From contig NZ_JACSPT010000005.1 of NCBI RefSeq assembly GCF_014837015.1, positions 122,930 through 186,929 on the forward strand: 64,000 nucleotides of DNA. The letters are read 5' to 3'. This document shows, one piece after another, positions 35,930 through 45,613 of this stretch (position 1 is its first letter; each line of letters begins with the position of its first letter). This DNA comes from Acinetobacter pecorum (GTDB lineage Bacteria; Pseudomonadota; Gammaproteobacteria; Pseudomonadales; Moraxellaceae). A model generated the notes under the pieces. The model was given only the letters and a program-made list of their open reading frames with translations, was not told where the DNA came from and made no database searches. A program made the position numbers and the translations under genes.

Positions 35930-36646
35930 ATGTCGAACGATCAATTAGACCAGCAAGTCGTGGAGCTGGAAAACTTAAGCGAGCACCGTGAAATCGTGAC
36001 GTTTATGCGCCGCTCAATGCCGCTAAACACCTCCCAACGTACTGCGCTTGAACAATATGGTCACTTAATTTTGGAATATCCAGTCGGTGATTTGCGTCAG
36101 CACTTTGAACATCCTCAACGTCCTTTGACTGTAGAAATCGGTTTTGGTATGGGCCGTTCACTGGTATTGATGGCCAAAGCCAATCCTGAGCGAAACTTTG
36201 TCGGAATTGAAGTCCATGTACCGGGTATTGCCCAGTGCGTGTATGAAGCAGGTGTTGAAGGCTTGACTAATTTACGTGTGCTAGATGCTGATGCAATTCA
36301 GGTATTACGTGAAATGCCAGATAATAGTATTAATGCAGTTCAGTTATACTTCCCTGATCCATGGCAGAAAAAGCGTCATTTTAAACGCCGCTTTGTTTCA
36401 CATGAGCGTATGCCACTGGTGGAGCAAAAGCTGGAGCTTGGCGGAACTTTCCATGCTGCAACGGACTGGGAGCCGTATGCTGAATGGATGATTGAAGTAT
36501 TGGAAGAACGTCCACGACTGGAAAATCTGGCGGGCAAAGGCAACAGCTACCCTCGTCCGGAATGGCGTCCACAAACCAAGTTTGAACGTCGCGGCATTGA
36601 AGCCGGTCACAAGATTAATGATTTTATCTTCAAGAAAATTTCTTGA
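35930..36646 (+). CDS. trmB: tRNA (guanine-N7-)-methyltransferase
   Basis: 238 residues. TrmB methylates G46 in the variable loop of many tRNAs using S-adenosylmethionine. The SAM-binding motif EIGFGMG is at 69-75, GIEVHVPG and QLYFPDPWQKKRHFKRR (substrate-binding region rich in basic residues) follow, with a TKFERRG motif close to the end. Start at ATG 35930 is just before the family-like sequence. It has its own terminator and stands alone. Confidence 0.96.
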   Translation: MSNDQLDQQVVELENLSEHREIVTFMRRSMPLNTSQRTALEQYGHLILEYPVGDLRQHFEHPQRPLTVEIGFGMGRSLVLMAKANPERNFVGIEVHVPGIAQCVYEAGVEGLTNLRVLDADAIQVLREMPDNSINAVQLYFPDPWQKKRHFKRRFVSHERMPLVEQKLELGGTFHAATDWEPYAEWMIEVLEERPRLENLAGKGNSYPRPEWRPQTKFERRGIEAGHKINDFIFKKIS

Positions 36647-36656
36647 TCCAAGATTC

Positions 36657-36686
36657 AAAAAAGCGCTGATTAATCAGCGCTTTTTT
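36657..36686 (+). terminator. Terminator of trmB
   Basis: AAAAAAGCGCTGAT/ATCAGCGCTTTTTT hairpin of 14 bp with a 2-nt apex, 10 bp after the stop; symmetric tails could also serve the converging gene. Confidence 0.93.
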
Positions 36687-36744
36687 ATGGGAAAAATTTG
36701 GCTTTGAACCCTGCTCCGCAGATAAATCATCAGATTCTTCATTC

Positions 36745-37515
36745 CTAATGACGCCTGAGTATCTGCTGGCTCAACAGCTGATAGACATTTTGCAAATCTT
36801 CTCGTTGCATATTGGCCAACATCTGCTGATGCATATTCAAGATATTCTGATCACCACGCATCGCTGGACCAGTCTGCATTTGTTTAGGATCATTCTGAGT
36901 GGCTTTACTGGCGGTTTCCAGCATCAAGGGATACAGCAAACTGAAATCGACCTGTTGTACATCAACCACCTGCTTGGCCATGTCATAACAATAATTGGCA
37001 AAATTACAGGCAAATACCGCTGCAAGATGCAAACTGAGACGTTGACTAGAATTATAAGTATAAACACGATTACTTAGGCTATTTGCCAGTTCTAATAACA
37101 GGATTTGGTCCTGTTCATTCACCGCTTCAATAAACAGTGGCGTCTGCTGCCACTTAATCTGGTGTTCCAGACTAAAAGTCTGTAAAGGATAAAATACGCC
37201 TGCACGCGTATGCACATTTTTCAGTAAATCGAGATGGGTACTGCCAGAGGTATGTACGATCAGATTCTGCTGCAGATACGGATGAATCTGTTCAATGACG
37301 TTGGTAATCGACTGATCACTTACCGCGATAATGACCAGATCTACCTCATGATCTAGCTGTTCAGGCCGAGCGATTGCTTGAGCTTTAAATTGCTCAGCCA
37401 GTTGTTGTGCTTTTTCTAGGGTTCGACTGTAGATCTGTACGATCTCATGGTGTGCTGACAATACAAGGGCAAGATGATATGCCACTCGCCCTGCCCCAAT
37501 CATACTGATCCGCAT
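36745..37515 (-). CDS. Rossmann-like DUF2520 protein
   Basis: 256 residues from ATG 37515, chosen because AGGAAG lies about 9 bp upstream and the NADP-binding motif MRISMIGAGRVAYHLA starts there; the frame is open to 37572. The second motif VIIAVSDQSI and VHTSGST match the Rossmann half of DUF2520 proteins, and a helical C-terminal domain resembling ProC or 6-phosphogluconate dehydrogenase follows (ANYCYDMAKQ). Function unknown; possibly an oxidoreductase. It shares orientation with the downstream-facing thioesterase gene, 82 bp apart. Confidence 0.83.
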   Translation of the reverse strand: MRISMIGAGRVAYHLALVLSAHHEIVQIYSRTLEKAQQLAEQFKAQAIARPEQLDHEVDLVIIAVSDQSITNVIEQIHPYLQQNLIVHTSGSTHLDLLKNVHTRAGVFYPLQTFSLEHQIKWQQTPLFIEAVNEQDQILLLELANSLSNRVYTYNSSQRLSLHLAAVFACNFANYCYDMAKQVVDVQQVDFSLLYPLMLETASKATQNDPKQMQTGPAMRGDQNILNMHQQMLANMQREDLQNVYQLLSQQILRRH

Positions 37516-37597
37516 CTGCTGTTCTTCCTGATAAATTACGCACAGCATGCCAATAAATAAAGATTGAGGCAATTGGCCTTGATGTTTCGAATAGACT

Positions 37598-38395
37598 TTA
37601 AAACTTTCGCAGGGTCAGAATCTGTTCACTTCGACCAAAAGGCCCATGAACATCATGCAGAATTCCGCTGGTCAAACCGATACCATCTCCACCATATTGC
37701 TGCACCACTTCCAGTCCTAGCCATTTACCCTGCGGCAGACGGTGCATATGAATCTGCAGGTCCAGATTCGGAAATCCCCAACCGGAATTCGGATCCTGAC
37801 GTGGCACAATGCCATTGGCTGTATCGACCATACCAAGTAAACGGCTAAAGTCTGTCGTCGGTTGGCCTTCTACCATGTCTAGCGAATTTCTCAGCCAGAC
37901 AATGCCCTTGCCTGCACGATGGTCAGCATGCGCACGGGTTTCAATACTCTGGATATAACCGCCTGGCCAGCAGCGCATACCCTCCCAAACAGGTAAATAT
38001 TCTGGACTTTCGATCGGAAAGTCTTCCACTCCGGCAATGGCCTTGGTATCTGAAGTTAGCATTCTCCACGCGCGTGCCACAATGCAGGTTTTACCATTGG
38101 CACACATTTCAGCTTCAACCAGTTCGATGGTTTTACCCGGACGGATCATGCGCGTAGTAATTGAAAATTCACCAAAGGCGATCAGGCCAAAAATATCCAG
38201 CCCGACCCGACCAATACGCATGTCAGCACGTGGCTGAAACTGTTCCAGTTCGACGCATAGAATACCAGTGGCTGGTGCCATGTGCTGCTCATGCGGATTC
38301 CATGCACCTTGTGCATGAATATTAGAACGGTAATAAGCCGTAGTACTGCCATCTGGATGCTGTTCGCGCTGAATAAAACTGTAATATGCCGACAT
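37598..38395 (-). CDS. TesB-like acyl-CoA thioesterase family protein
   Basis: 265 residues from ATG 38395, which has AGGGAAG about 10 bp upstream; an in-frame GTG at 38422 is less likely. The sequence shows a double hot-dog layout as in acyl-CoA thioesterase II relatives: an N-terminal half with RIGRVGLDIFGLIAFGEF, where such proteins place substrate-lining residues, and a C-terminal half with NLDLQIHMHRLPQGKWLGLE and a final DVHGPFG loop. It would hydrolyse fatty acyl-CoA in the cytosol, but no specific substrate can be named. It precedes the DUF2520 gene. Confidence 0.82.
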   Translation of the reverse strand: MSAYYSFIQREQHPDGSTTAYYRSNIHAQGAWNPHEQHMAPATGILCVELEQFQPRADMRIGRVGLDIFGLIAFGEFSITTRMIRPGKTIELVEAEMCANGKTCIVARAWRMLTSDTKAIAGVEDFPIESPEYLPVWEGMRCWPGGYIQSIETRAHADHRAGKGIVWLRNSLDMVEGQPTTDFSRLLGMVDTANGIVPRQDPNSGWGFPNLDLQIHMHRLPQGKWLGLEVVQQYGGDGIGLTSGILHDVHGPFGRSEQILTLRKF

Positions 38396-38457
38396 TGTTT
38401 TAATACTTCCCTGAATATTCACTTAAACTTAAGAGTTTACAAAAAGTTCTTTGATCT

Positions 38458-39126
38458 TTATTTTCTGAGCAAAAAGCCATGATAATTCATGATTTGACAA
38501 TAAATTCTGCACTGTTTAAATCCGACTTTGGTTAAAAGTGCTGTAAAATTGTGTGCAGATAACAAGTGAAAATCCTGCTCCAAGCGTTCAATCATCTTGG
38601 TACTTTGCACTACGCTTAACCCTGTCTGTTGTGCCAGCTTCTGCATAGTTTTAATGTCTTGTTGATCTTCGGGTTGCATCAGATCATAGGTCAATGCAAG
38701 ACCATTGGTTTTAAGACACTGATAGATAGCCTGAAAAAATCCGTTTTTTTCGGAATTTGGAATGAAATGTGCCACTAGAATGGCCAACGCAGCATCAAAC
38801 GTATCCGGCTGATTCAAATCTTGGATTGTGCTTTGGATAAGTTGCACCCTTTGTTGATCTATGGAATTCAGATTTTTACTAACCTGTTCCAGCATAGCTG
38901 CTGATGGATCAATTGCAGTAAAGGTCCAGTCCGGATAACGCTGCAATAAATAGGACAGTTCATAACCCGTCCCGCAGCCCACTACCAAGATATGTGCGGT
39001 TTCAGATAATTCAGTGCTGAGAATCGCTTCAATCTGCTGATGCACCAGTTCATAGCCGGGAATCAGTTTACGGATATGATCGTCATAACTGGCGACGACG
39101 ACTTCACTGTGAAAGTTTTTTGCCAT
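38458..39126 (-). CDS. Class I SAM-dependent methyltransferase
   Basis: 222 residues. The Rossmann motif I reads ILVVGCGTGYELSYLL (near 46-61), followed by FTAIDPSAAMLEQV, whose aspartate normally contacts the ribose, and motif IV ALAILVAHFIP. These mark a small-molecule-type class I methyltransferase. The substrate is unknown. No signal peptide. The gene lies 62 bp upstream of the thioesterase gene on the same strand. Confidence 0.85.
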   Translation of the reverse strand: MAKNFHSEVVVASYDDHIRKLIPGYELVHQQIEAILSTELSETAHILVVGCGTGYELSYLLQRYPDWTFTAIDPSAAMLEQVSKNLNSIDQQRVQLIQSTIQDLNQPDTFDAALAILVAHFIPNSEKNGFFQAIYQCLKTNGLALTYDLMQPEDQQDIKTMQKLAQQTGLSVVQSTKMIERLEQDFHLLSAHNFTALLTKVGFKQCRIYCQIMNYHGFLLRK

Positions 39127-39285
39127 ATTTTTACTCTAAATCTATGCACGAATCTAAAACTCAGGCGGGTCTTTAGATAGATTGAATATTTAAATCTTGT
39201 AGCTTGATCTTATTTGCTGTTTTCTTGAAATTCGATCATAGGCCCGGCGACATGGAAGTCCCTTCAGCAAAATAAAGGGATTTTG

Positions 39286-39311
39286 CTTACTTTTGGCCCA
39301 TCAAAAGTAAG
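39286..39311. repeat. Perfect inverted repeat, possible dispersed element
   Basis: CTTACTTTTG and CAAAAGTAAG are exact reverse complements separated by 6 bp, in a stretch of the 280-bp spacer between the methyltransferase and ligase genes. There is no adjacent T-run, so it is not a standard terminator. The surrounding sequence resembles a short element I believe recurs in related genomes. Confidence 0.5.
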
Positions 39312-39408
39312 AAAAGCCTAAATATTGATATCGAAACCGTTATACAAATGGAGGCAATGCATGCATTAAATACTGCTTTGCCCCACTTAAGAATCGCATC
39401 AATACAAT

Positions 39409-41097
39409 TTAAGCAATCTCTTTCAAGTTCAGCTCTTCACGCATAAATTCACGCAACTTGAACTTCTGCGCCTTACCTGAAGCCGTCATCGGGAATTCAT
39501 GGAAGAAACGCACATAACGCGGCACTTTGTTATGCGAGATATGCTCGGCACAATACTCACGGATTACGTCTTCGGTACAAGGATCATTTTCATGCAGGAT
39601 GATACAAGCACAAAGCTCTTCTCCATATTTATGGTCTGGTACCCCTATCACCTGTACATCTGAAACAGCCGGATGGGTATAAAGGAAATCTTCGATTTCT
39701 TTCGGGAACAGGTTTTCCCCGCCACGGATGACGACATCCTTGATTCGCCCCTTGATTTTGACAAAGCCCTCATCATCCATTTCAGCAATATCACCGGTAT
39801 GCATCCAGCGCGCTGTATCAATCACTTCCTGGGTTTTATCCTGGTCTTCCCAGTAACCGAGCATTACGGAATAACCGCGTACACATAGCTCGCCCAATTG
39901 ACCGCGTGGCACGACCTTGCCACTTTCATCCACAATTTTGACTTCCAGATGCGGGTGTACCCGACCAACCGTACTGACACGTTGTTCAACACTGTCTTCA
40001 GTAGAGCTCTGTGCACTAACTGGCGCAGTTTCGGTCATACCATAGCAGATGGTAATTTCAGACATATGCATACGTTCAATCACGCGCTGCATAATCTCCT
40101 GCGGGCATGGACTACCCGCCATAATCCCGGTACGCAGACTGGACAGATCAAATTCGTCAAACTGTTCATGCTCAAGAATGGCGATAAACATGGTCGGTAC
40201 GCCATAAGCCGCGGTACATTTTTCCTGCTGGATGGCTTTCAGGGTTTCCAGCGGATTAAACACGGCAGACGGATAAATCATGGCAGAACCGTGCGTAATA
40301 CAGGCCAGATTACCCATCACCATGCCAAAGCAATGAAATAAAGGAACTGAAATACAGACGCGGTCTTCTGGACCTAAATGAATCGCTTCACCGACAAAGT
40401 ACCCATTATTTAAAATATTATTATGGGTCAGCATGGTGCCTTTCGGATTGCCCGTGGTGCCCGAAGTAAACTGGATATTAATGGTTTCATCGAACTGCAA
40501 TTCACTGGAGATCTGTTGCAGTTGTTGCAGCTCTTGTTCGCCAGGCGAGCTCAGCAAATCCTGAAACCGGTGGATGCCGGTATGCTGCTGGTCATCAATT
40601 TTAATCACATGTTTTAAATGCGGCAGGCGCTCTGCATTAAGAAATTTATCTTCGGTTTCCTGCAATTCCGGTGCAATTTTAGTCAGAATTTCCTGATAGT
40701 CCGTCGTTTTAAACTGGGAAGCAATCACCAATCCCTTACAAGACACCTTGTTCAGCACATATTCCAGTTCATTGCTTTTATAAGCGGGATTCAGGTTAAC
40801 CAGAATAATACCTGCCTTGAAGGCTGCAAACTGGGTAATGGTCCATTCCACACAGTTCGGCGACCAGATCGCCAGACGGTCTCCTTTTTGCATACCCAGT
40901 TTCAGCAGCTGACAGGCAAAGGCATTGACCTGTTCCTGTAGCTGCCGGTAACTGAGACGTATGTTCTGGTGCAGACTGACCACTGCATCACTTTGTGCAT
41001 ACTGTTCACAAGCCTGATCAAATTTTTCACCAATCGTCATGCCCAATAAAGGCTGGCTGCTGGTTCCATAGGCATAGCTTAACCGTACTTGTGTCAT
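39409..41097 (-). CDS. AMP-forming acyl-CoA synthetase (fatty-acid or isovalerate CoA ligase)
   Basis: 562 residues of the ANL adenylating superfamily. The P-loop TSGTTGNPKG lies at 211-220, YGMTETAP in the middle, the DxxR hinge region appears as DEGFVKIKGRIKD, and the catalytic lysine is in MTASGKAQKF near the C-terminus. It would activate a carboxylic acid as acyl-AMP, then acyl-CoA. Its place next to the TetR gene and opposite the isovaleryl-CoA pathway suggests a short or branched acid such as isovalerate, but sequence does not prove this. Likely in one transcript with the TetR gene 97 bp upstream. Confidence 0.88.
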   Translation of the reverse strand: MTQVRLSYAYGTSSQPLLGMTIGEKFDQACEQYAQSDAVVSLHQNIRLSYRQLQEQVNAFACQLLKLGMQKGDRLAIWSPNCVEWTITQFAAFKAGIILVNLNPAYKSNELEYVLNKVSCKGLVIASQFKTTDYQEILTKIAPELQETEDKFLNAERLPHLKHVIKIDDQQHTGIHRFQDLLSSPGEQELQQLQQISSELQFDETINIQFTSGTTGNPKGTMLTHNNILNNGYFVGEAIHLGPEDRVCISVPLFHCFGMVMGNLACITHGSAMIYPSAVFNPLETLKAIQQEKCTAAYGVPTMFIAILEHEQFDEFDLSSLRTGIMAGSPCPQEIMQRVIERMHMSEITICYGMTETAPVSAQSSTEDSVEQRVSTVGRVHPHLEVKIVDESGKVVPRGQLGELCVRGYSVMLGYWEDQDKTQEVIDTARWMHTGDIAEMDDEGFVKIKGRIKDVVIRGGENLFPKEIEDFLYTHPAVSDVQVIGVPDHKYGEELCACIILHENDPCTEDVIREYCAEHISHNKVPRYVRFFHEFPMTASGKAQKFKLREFMREELNLKEIA

Positions 41098-41194
41098 TGA
41101 ATCGATCTCCTTGATTCTTTGTAATTCTGATTTTCAACTTTACTAATTGTTTTATGACCACGACGACCTTGTCTGTGTGCCTGTTTTTGTGTGC

Positions 41195-41830
41195 TTATGC
41201 TGCTGGATTTCCCTCCTGTCGACGTACTGCGTTAACACAAAAATCGGCAATCTGTTTGACAAAGTGATCCTTATATTTCTGATCAAACATCACATTGCGG
41301 GACGGATTCAAAGGTTCGATTACGACAAAGGTCATGGCGCCAACCACACCTAGTGCTGCGGTATTCAAATCTTCAAATTCGAATTCTCCATTGACCTTTC
41401 CTTCGGCCAGAATCTCCTTAATGCTCTGCTTGAGCAGCTGCTTACTGCGAAAACGCTCATGTTCCATTTCCGGATCAACCGGTTCGAACATCAGTGAATA
41501 CGCCAATTGAGGGCTATTCATGGCACGCTTCACAAAAGTTGTAACAGATTTTTGCAATTTCAGTCTTGCCGATAAATCCGATTCAGCAATATGGACTAAA
41601 ATTCCGACTTCATGCTGAATTGCCGCCGACAAAACCTCGATTAAAATCTGGCTTTTGTTCTCGAAATATCGATAGACCAGCCCTGTAGATACGCCTGCAC
41701 GTTCCGCAATCGCCTGTATCGACGCCTCTTTAAAGCCCCCTTGAGTAATCAGTTCACGAGCAGATTGCAAAATCGACAGACGATTTTGTTCCATCCGTTC
41801 CTGCATCAATGATGATCTTTTATAACTCAT
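41195..41830 (-). CDS. TetR-family transcriptional regulator, probable control of the liu locus
   Basis: 211 residues from ATG 41830 (a longer frame to 41869 would include promoter sequence). The N-terminal DNA-binding helix-turn-helix covers about 16-60, with IQAIAERAGVSTGLVYRYFENKSQ the classical recognition segment in two pieces. The C-domain likely binds an effector, by analogy an acyl-CoA. Pseudomonas uses a MerR-type LiuR here, so a TetR type is a variant arrangement. Divergent from the liu operon, with two palindromes between them that are good candidate operators, and followed by the acyl-CoA ligase gene. Confidence 0.9.
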   Translation of the reverse strand: MSYKRSSLMQERMEQNRLSILQSARELITQGGFKEASIQAIAERAGVSTGLVYRYFENKSQILIEVLSAAIQHEVGILVHIAESDLSARLKLQKSVTTFVKRAMNSPQLAYSLMFEPVDPEMEHERFRSKQLLKQSIKEILAEGKVNGEFEFEDLNTAALGVVGAMTFVVIEPLNPSRNVMFDQKYKDHFVKQIADFCVNAVRRQEGNPAA

Positions 41831-41850
41831 AAAATTAATCTCAACAAGAT

Positions 41851-41888
41851 AAAATGAATTGTAAATCATTTTGTGAATATAGATTCAC
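41851..41888. promoter_or_regulatory. Two abutting palindromes, candidate TetR operator
   Basis: AAAATGA-N8-TCATTTT at 41851-41872 is immediately followed by GTGAAT-N4-ATTCAC at 41873-41888. Both are perfect and lie 20 bp upstream of the TetR start and 90 bp upstream of the dehydrogenase start, as expected for an operator serving both divergent promoters. Confidence 0.6.
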
Positions 41889-41977
41889 TTTTTTATTTTT
41901 TCGTTGTATGTTAAACCTCAAGCACAACAAAAATGCTTTTTTGGACACAACAAATATAACCTCAGGATGGATGAAGA

Positions 41978-43150
41978 ATGAATTTACAAAGCTTGGATTT
42001 CGGTTTAGATGAAACTCTGATTGCGCTTCGTGATTCAGTGGCCGCATTTTGCGCCAAGGAAATTGCCCCGATTGCCCAACAGGTCGACCGTGACAATGAG
42101 TTTCCGGCTCAACTCTGGAAAAAATTTGGCGAGATGGGCCTGCTCGGTCTGACTGTCAGTGAGGAATATGGCGGTTCAAATTTCGGTTATCTGGCCCATA
42201 TCATTGCCATGCAGGAAATTTCCCGTGCTTCAGCATCCATTGGTTTGTCCTATGGCGCACATTCTAACCTATGTGTGAACCAAATTAAGCGAAATGGTAC
42301 GGAAGAACAGAAACAGCGTTATCTGCCTAAACTGATTTCAGGTGAATATGTCGGTGCCTTGGCAATGTCTGAACCGAATGCAGGCTCGGATGTGGTGAGC
42401 ATGAAGCTCAAAGCGGAAGACAAAGGCGATCACTACCTGCTGAATGGTTCAAAAATGTGGATCACCAATGGTGGCGATGCCGATGTCCTGGTGGTCTATG
42501 CAAAAACCGATTTACAAGCCGGTGCCAAAGGCATGACTGCCTTTCTGGTAGAGAAAAATATGCCAGGTTTTAGCCATGGCACGCATTTGGACAAACTGGG
42601 TATGCGCGGTTCCAATACTTATCCGCTATTTTTTGACAATGTCGAAGTTCCGAAAGAAAACGTCATGGGAGGCGTCGGCAATGGCACCAAAGTCTTGATG
42701 AGCGGGCTGGATTACGAGCGGGCTGTATTGAGTGCCGGCCCACTGGGGATTATGGATGCCTGCATGGACACCGTGATTCCGTATATTCATGACCGTAAAC
42801 AGTTTGGTCAGGCACTGGGTGAATTCCAGTTAATGCAAGGCAAAATCGCTGACATGTATTCGACCTGGCTGGCATGTAAGGCACTGGTTTATGCGGTCGG
42901 CGCTGAATGTGACAAGGCCGAACATAGCCGTAGTCTGCGTAAAGATGCTGCCAGTGCCATTTTATATGCTGCTGAAAAAGCGACCTGGATGGCGGGTGAA
43001 ACCATTCAGACTTTAGGTGGTAACGGTTATATCAACGAGTTTGCTGCAGGCCGTTTATGGCGCGATGCCAAACTGTATGAAATTGGCGCCGGTACTTCAG
43101 AAATCCGCCGCATGCTGATTGGCCGTGAACTTTTCAACGAAACAGCCTAA
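41978..43150 (+). CDS. liuA: Isovaleryl-CoA dehydrogenase
   Basis: 390 residues of the FAD-dependent acyl-CoA dehydrogenase family. Signatures [13 protein letters not shown] (128-139) and the C-terminal [24 protein letters not shown] segment (here [15 protein letters not shown]) are present. The catalytic base is Glu247 in GLDYER, the position used by isovaleryl-CoA dehydrogenases, whereas most straight-chain enzymes place it about 120 residues later. It oxidises isovaleryl-CoA to 3-methylcrotonyl-CoA in leucine degradation. First gene of the operon. Confidence 0.94.
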   Translation: MNLQSLDFGLDETLIALRDSVAAFCAKEIAPIAQQVDRDNEFPAQLWKKFGEMGLLGLTVSEEYGGSNFGYLAHIIAMQEISRASASIGLSYGAHSNLCVNQIKRNGTEEQKQRYLPKLISGEYVGALAMSEPNAGSDVVSMKLKAEDKGDHYLLNGSKMWITNGGDADVLVVYAKTDLQAGAKGMTAFLVEKNMPGFSHGTHLDKLGMRGSNTYPLFFDNVEVPKENVMGGVGNGTKVLMSGLDYERAVLSAGPLGIMDACMDTVIPYIHDRKQFGQALGEFQLMQGKIADMYSTWLACKALVYAVGAECDKAEHSRSLRKDAASAILYAAEKATWMAGETIQTLGGNGYINEFAAGRLWRDAKLYEIGAGTSEIRRMLIGRELFNETA

Positions 43151-43185
43151 ATCTTAACACTTAGAATAAAACAAGGATGTTCGTC

Positions 43186-44787
43186 ATGAATCAGTTATCG
43201 AGCAAAATCAATATACGTAGTGAAGAGTTTAAAACCAACCAGACTGCCATGCTGCAACTGGTGGATGACCTAAAACAGAAAGTTGAAAAAATTGCTTTGG
43301 GTGGCGGCGAAACTGCCCGCCAAAAACATTTAGATCGCGGCAAGCTGTTACCACGTGAACGGATTAATCACCTGATTGATCCAGGAACCGCTTTTCTGGA
43401 AATTGGTCAGCTGGCTGCCTATCAGGTGTATCAAGATGATGTTCCTGCCGCAGGTGTGGTCGCTGGTGTTGGTCAGGTTAACGGTGTGTCCTGCATGATC
43501 ATCGCCAATGATGCTACGGTGAAAGGCGGTACTTATTATCCATTAACAGTGAAAAAGCATTTACGTGCCCAGGAAATTGCCGAACAGAACCATCTGACCT
43601 GTATTTATCTGGTGGATTCAGGCGGTGCATACTTACCTTTACAGGATGAAGTATTTCCAGACCGCGATCACTTCGGCCGTATTTTCTACAATCAGGCACG
43701 TATGTCAAGCCAAGGTATCGCCCAGATTGCAGTGGTGATGGGTAGCTGTACTGCAGGCGGTGCTTATGTTCCTGCCATGTCAGATGAAACCATTATTGTG
43801 CGGAATCAGGGCACGATCTTCCTCGGCGGCCCTCCTCTGGTTAAGGCAGCTACTGGTGAAGTGGTGTCCAGTGAGGATCTCGGTGGTGGTGATGTGCATA
43901 CCCGTTTGTCTGGCGTGGCTGATCATCTGGCAGAAAATGATGAACATGCGCTTGCGATTGCCCGCAACATCGTGGCCAACCTGAACAAAAAGCCAAACAA
44001 GACCACAGATGAAATCGAAGCGCCGCTGTTTGACAGTTCGGAACTGTACGGCATTGTGCCGAGTGACGCGCGCAAGCCTTTTGATATCCGTGAAGTGATA
44101 GCGCGTATTGTCGATGGCTCACGTTTTGATGAATTCAAAGCACGTTTCGGCACTACTCTGGTGACCGGTTTTGCCAAGCTCTATGGCATGCCGGTCGGGA
44201 TTATTGCCAATAACGGGATTTTATTTTCCGAGTCTGCCCAAAAAGGCGCACATTTTATTGAACTGTGTACCCAGCGCAATATTCCACTGATTTTCCTGCA
44301 AAATATTACCGGCTTTATGGTCGGTCGCCAGTATGAAAATGAAGGCATTGCCAAAAATGGTGCCAAGCTGGTGATGGCCGTCGCCAATGCCAATGTTCCG
44401 AAACTGACTCTAGTGATTGGCGGTTCTTTTGGTGCTGGCAACTACGGTATGTGTGGCCGCGCCTACTCGCCGCGCTTTATGTGGACCTGGCCAAACTCGC
44501 GTATTTCGGTGATGGGCGGTGAACAGGCATCTAGCGTCTTGTCGACCTTAAAACGTGACCAGATTGAACAGAAAGGTGGCAGCTGGTCAGCAGAAGAAGA
44601 AGACCAGTTTAAACAGCCAATCCGTGATCAATACGAACGCCAAGGCCATCCTTATTATGCGTCTTCGCGGTTATGGGATGACGGTGTGATTGATCCAGCA
44701 CAATCGCGTGAAGTACTAGCCTTGAGTCTGGCTGCAGCCCTAAATGCGCCAATCCAACCAACCAAATTCGGCGTGTTCCGCATGTAA
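43186..44787 (+). CDS. liuB: Methylcrotonyl-CoA carboxylase, carboxyltransferase subunit
   Basis: 533 residues from ATG 43186; ATG 43177 is in frame but overlaps the AAGGA ribosome site, so the later start is preferred. The crotonase-fold carboxyltransferase domains appear as [20 protein letters not shown] (N-half start, in pieces), [18 protein letters not shown] and the C-half [20 protein letters not shown] with [15 protein letters not shown]. This subunit moves CO2 from carboxybiotin on LiuD to 3-methylcrotonyl-CoA, giving 3-methylglutaconyl-CoA. Lies 35 bp after liuA. Confidence 0.95.
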   Translation: MNQLSSKINIRSEEFKTNQTAMLQLVDDLKQKVEKIALGGGETARQKHLDRGKLLPRERINHLIDPGTAFLEIGQLAAYQVYQDDVPAAGVVAGVGQVNGVSCMIIANDATVKGGTYYPLTVKKHLRAQEIAEQNHLTCIYLVDSGGAYLPLQDEVFPDRDHFGRIFYNQARMSSQGIAQIAVVMGSCTAGGAYVPAMSDETIIVRNQGTIFLGGPPLVKAATGEVVSSEDLGGGDVHTRLSGVADHLAENDEHALAIARNIVANLNKKPNKTTDEIEAPLFDSSELYGIVPSDARKPFDIREVIARIVDGSRFDEFKARFGTTLVTGFAKLYGMPVGIIANNGILFSESAQKGAHFIELCTQRNIPLIFLQNITGFMVGRQYENEGIAKNGAKLVMAVANANVPKLTLVIGGSFGAGNYGMCGRAYSPRFMWTWPNSRISVMGGEQASSVLSTLKRDQIEQKGGSWSAEEEDQFKQPIRDQYERQGHPYYASSRLWDDGVIDPAQSREVLALSLAAALNAPIQPTKFGVFRM

Positions 44788-44799
44788 GAGGTATCAAAA

Positions 44800-45594
44800 A
44801 TGGATTATCAATTTTTACAGCTCGAACAGCAGAATCAGGTCGCGACAGTCTGGATTAACCGTGCCGAACTGCACAATGCCTTTAATACTCAAGTCATTCA
44901 AGAACTGCATGCCTGCTTCCAGTCTTTAAACAGCCGTGATGATGTGCGTGTAGTGATTCTGGCGGGTCGTGGCAAAAGCTTCTCGGCCGGTGCTGACCTG
45001 AACTGGATGAAACAGGCCGGTCAGGCTTCTCAAGCAGACAATGAAGCCGACGCCTTGAAGTTAGCGAAAATGCTGCAAAGTCTGGCGACCTTGAAACAGC
45101 CGACCATTGCCCGGGTACATGGTATTGCTTTTGGTGGTGGCATGGGGCTGGCTTCGGCCTGTGATATTTGCGTGGCCAGTACCGATGCCAAGTTTGCGAC
45201 GTCGGAAGTACGTTTAGGTCTGGCACCTTCGACCATCAGCCCTTATGTAATTCGTGCGATTGGGGCTCGTCAGGCCTCACGTTATTTCCTGACCGCCGAG
45301 CGGATTACTGCTGAACAGGCCAAAAGCATTGGTCTTGCGCATGAAGTCACTCCACCGGAACAGCTCGACAGCAAAATTGATGAAATTGTGGAAGCACTTT
45401 TACTGGGTGGTCCTACTGCACAGAGCGCATCCAAACAGTTGATTCAACTGGTTGACCAACAGGTTTTGACCGAAGATTTACTGCTTAAAACAGCACAGCA
45501 TATTGCCCATATTCGCCAGGGAGATGAGGCGAAAAATGGACTGAATGCATTTTTGAACAAACAAAGCCCGGCCTGGATCAAGACCACGGCATAA
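44800..45594 (+). CDS. liuC: Methylglutaconyl-CoA hydratase (enoyl-CoA hydratase family)
   Basis: 264 residues of the crotonase superfamily. The oxyanion-hole segments read SFSAGADLNWM and HGIAFGGGMGLASACDI; the following DICVASTDAKFATSEVRLGLAPS carries the catalytic glutamate of the family. Position between the two carboxylase subunit genes assigns it to hydration of 3-methylglutaconyl-CoA to HMG-CoA; by sequence alone it would be a generic enoyl-CoA hydratase. It starts 12 bp after liuB and ends 19 bp before liuD. Confidence 0.93.
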   Translation: MDYQFLQLEQQNQVATVWINRAELHNAFNTQVIQELHACFQSLNSRDDVRVVILAGRGKSFSAGADLNWMKQAGQASQADNEADALKLAKMLQSLATLKQPTIARVHGIAFGGGMGLASACDICVASTDAKFATSEVRLGLAPSTISPYVIRAIGARQASRYFLTAERITAEQAKSIGLAHEVTPPEQLDSKIDEIVEALLLGGPTAQSASKQLIQLVDQQVLTEDLLLKTAQHIAHIRQGDEAKNGLNAFLNKQSPAWIKTTA

Positions 45595-45613
45595 CAACAA
45601 GAAGGATCCTACG

